From positions 99,893-163,892 of the forward strand of contig WQXS01000002.1 of the NCBI GenBank assembly GCA_009784725.1: a stretch of 64,000 nt of DNA, given 5' to 3'. The notes beneath the pieces are model-generated. The model was not told where the DNA came from. It searched no databases and worked only from the letters and a program-made list of their open reading frames with translations. The DNA is from Oscillospiraceae bacterium (GTDB taxonomy: Bacteria > Bacillota > Clostridia > Oscillospirales > Oscillospiraceae). This document shows, one piece after another, positions 62,694 to 64,000 of the stretch. How positions within the stretch are numbered: the first letter of the stretch is position 1; every line of letters begins with the position of its first letter. The translations under genes and the position numbers were made by a program.

Positions 62694-64000
62694 TTTCTTT
62701 TCTTCTTCGAAAAATCCGTAACAATAAATGGCTGATGCTCTGCCTTATTTTCGGAAATATCATCCTGATTGCAACGGTATCGGTTGTACCGTTATTTATC
62801 TCGGCTACAAATCAGCGCCTGTTTCAGGAAGAATTCCGAAATACTCAGGAACTAAAAAATATATACCCTGCACTGACACATTTGAGATTTAGTTTTTCTG
62901 CTGCGCAGGATAGCGAGAGGTACGCAGTTTATACTAATGTAAGAGATAATTTATTGCCGGATGCAATATCTCAAATGGGAGTTCCTGTTCAGTTTGAAAT
63001 ACAATCATATATAATCAGTTCCACAAGTATGCACCCCGTCACCGCACGTGAGCTTCCGGTACGCAGCCGTTCGCTGCAGCTGTCGGCACCGCAGGGCTTT
63101 GAGAATAATATCCAACTTCTCCACGGCAGAATGCCGGCAGGTGAGCTTTTAGTCAACGACGGACCGACAGGCGGGTATATCATAGAAGCACTTGCAATAA
63201 ATGATGTTATGAGCAACTATGATTTGCTTATTGATGAGCTGATGGAGCTTGAAGATATTTATGCTCCTGACGGAAGCAAGCTGCATGTACGTGTAACAGG
63301 TATATTTGAGCCAAGTGATTACTCGGGAGAATATTGGTCTGTATCATCTATTCACCTGCGTTTGTCATTATTAATTTCAAACAGTTTAATTACAGAGAAT
63401 TTTATTAATGATTACACCCCATCGCTTTCGGTAAATGCTCATTGGATACAAGCTCTGGACTGGCAGGCTATGCGTGAGGACCGTATTGATCATTATGCGC
63501 AGGCGGCAGAAGACAATATGGACTTTTTCAATGAAGACAGAAGGCTCCACGATTACAGCATAAATTTTTCCGATATTATTAAACGAAGCGCAGAAGATGA
63601 ACGCCCGTCCAATGATGAGACAAGACGGCTTGATACAATAGTATGGGTTCTCCAAATCCCGATTTTTGTTATGCTTGCACTCTTTATGTACATGGTTACA
63701 AAACAAATACTTGTCATCGACAGTAATGATATTTCCGTACTGAAAAGCAGAGGTGTAAGCCGCCGCCAGATATTGTGCATATATATTCTTCAGGGTACTT
63801 TTGTTGCAGCAATCAGTTTTCCCGCAGGGCTCGGGCTTGGAATACTGCTTTGCCGGGTAATCGGTACGAGCAGCGGGTTTTTGGAGCTTGCGGACAGAGC
63901 CTCACTGAGTGTCCGTATCACTGACCGTACCGTGCTTTTTGGTGCGGTGGGAATAATAATTTCATTTTTATATATGCTGCTTCCGGTTATAAGGCTTTCA
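62690..64000 (+). CDS. FtsX/MacB-type ABC permease, partial at the window edge
   Basis: 437 codons are visible and the gene runs off the right edge. TTG 62690 overlaps the previous stop (TTGA) with GGTGGTG upstream. Helix 1 (LMLCLIFGNIILIATVSVVPLFI) is followed by an extracytoplasmic domain of about 300 residues, helix 2 (IVWVLQIPIFVMLALFMYMV), then VLKSRGVSRRQILCIYILQ and further helices, the FtsX/MacB_PCD signature. Together with the three adaptors it should form an efflux or lipoprotein-transport unit; an ATPase gene is expected beyond the edge. Confidence 0.8.
   Translation, partial: MISFLLRKIRNNKWLMLCLIFGNIILIATVSVVPLFISATNQRLFQEEFRNTQELKNIYPALTHLRFSFSAAQDSERYAVYTNVRDNLLPDAISQMGVPVQFEIQSYIISSTSMHPVTARELPVRSRSLQLSAPQGFENNIQLLHGRMPAGELLVNDGPTGGYIIEALAINDVMSNYDLLIDELMELEDIYAPDGSKLHVRVTGIFEPSDYSGEYWSVSSIHLRLSLLISNSLITENFINDYTPSLSVNAHWIQALDWQAMREDRIDHYAQAAEDNMDFFNEDRRLHDYSINFSDIIKRSAEDERPSNDETRRLDTIVWVLQIPIFVMLALFMYMVTKQILVIDSNDISVLKSRGVSRRQILCIYILQGTFVAAISFPAGLGLGILLCRVIGTSSGFLELADRASLSVRITDRTVLFGAVGIIISFLYMLLPVIRLS

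Overview
The window comes from a low-GC (roughly 40 %) anaerobic Bacillota genome, most likely class Clostridia. The evidence is the clostridial-type housekeeping clusters, a ptb-buk butyrate module, frequent AAGGAG ribosome sites with many TTG starts, lipobox lipoproteins, and no outer-membrane genes. The placement is an inference from gene content; no rRNA is present.

Layout. (1) 1-2.8 kb: an accessory edge with a GT2-GtrA glycosyltransferase, a 683-bp gap holding a 273-bp hairpin-rich element, and a PD-(D/E)XK/Rpn-type nuclease gene. (2) 2.8-19.9 kb, minus strand: a cell-surface polysaccharide locus. A polyprenyl-phosphate sugar transferase is followed by three GT2 enzymes, a GT-C-like membrane protein, sugar-modifying oxidoreductases, the complete dTDP-L-rhamnose pathway (rfbA, rfbC, rfbB, rfbD) and a terminal trio of membrane proteins including a sulfatase/LtaS-fold enzyme. 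(3) 19.9-22.4 kb: two methyltransferases and a membrane-anchored amidase read from compact divergent promoters. (4) 22.5-43.1 kb, minus strand: a long housekeeping run: gdpP, rplI, dnaB, tilS, hpt, ftsH, an orphan solute-binding lipoprotein, a cNMP-binding/DUF2225 protein, radA, a lipoprotein with an OmpR/HisKA two-component pair, yqhQ, prmC, recA, recX, rimO and pgsA. (5) 43.2-50.8 kb, plus strand: the translation operon nusA-ylxR-ylxQ-infB-rbfA-nrnA-truB-ribF, without rimP, preceded by a promoter and a leader terminator. (6) 50.8-52.4 kb: tRNA-Pro(GGG), then a MerR-type HTH fused to a HipA-kinase-like domain. (7) 52.5-59.3 kb: thioesterase, a frameshifted hybrid histidine kinase, a truncated birA, buk and ptb, rsmE and a lone receiver protein. 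(8) 59.3-64 kb: three consecutive HlyD/MacA-like lipoproteins and the start of an FtsX/MacB-type ABC permease cut by the window edge.

The most unusual signals are not whole genes. A family of small palindromic repeats with the core GGGGACGGTTCT is scattered over about 41 kb. Copies sit in frame inside conserved genes (rimO twice, truB, a methyltransferase), adding GDGSS-type peptides, and their flanking arms co-vary so that each copy keeps a hairpin. The 273-bp element near the left end has closing 10-bp ends and at least seven internal hairpins; several use G-U pairs only on the plus strand, which suggests a structured RNA. A perfect 37-bp inverted repeat replaces the 3' end of birA. All function assignments rest on motif recognition by eye; no database search was possible.
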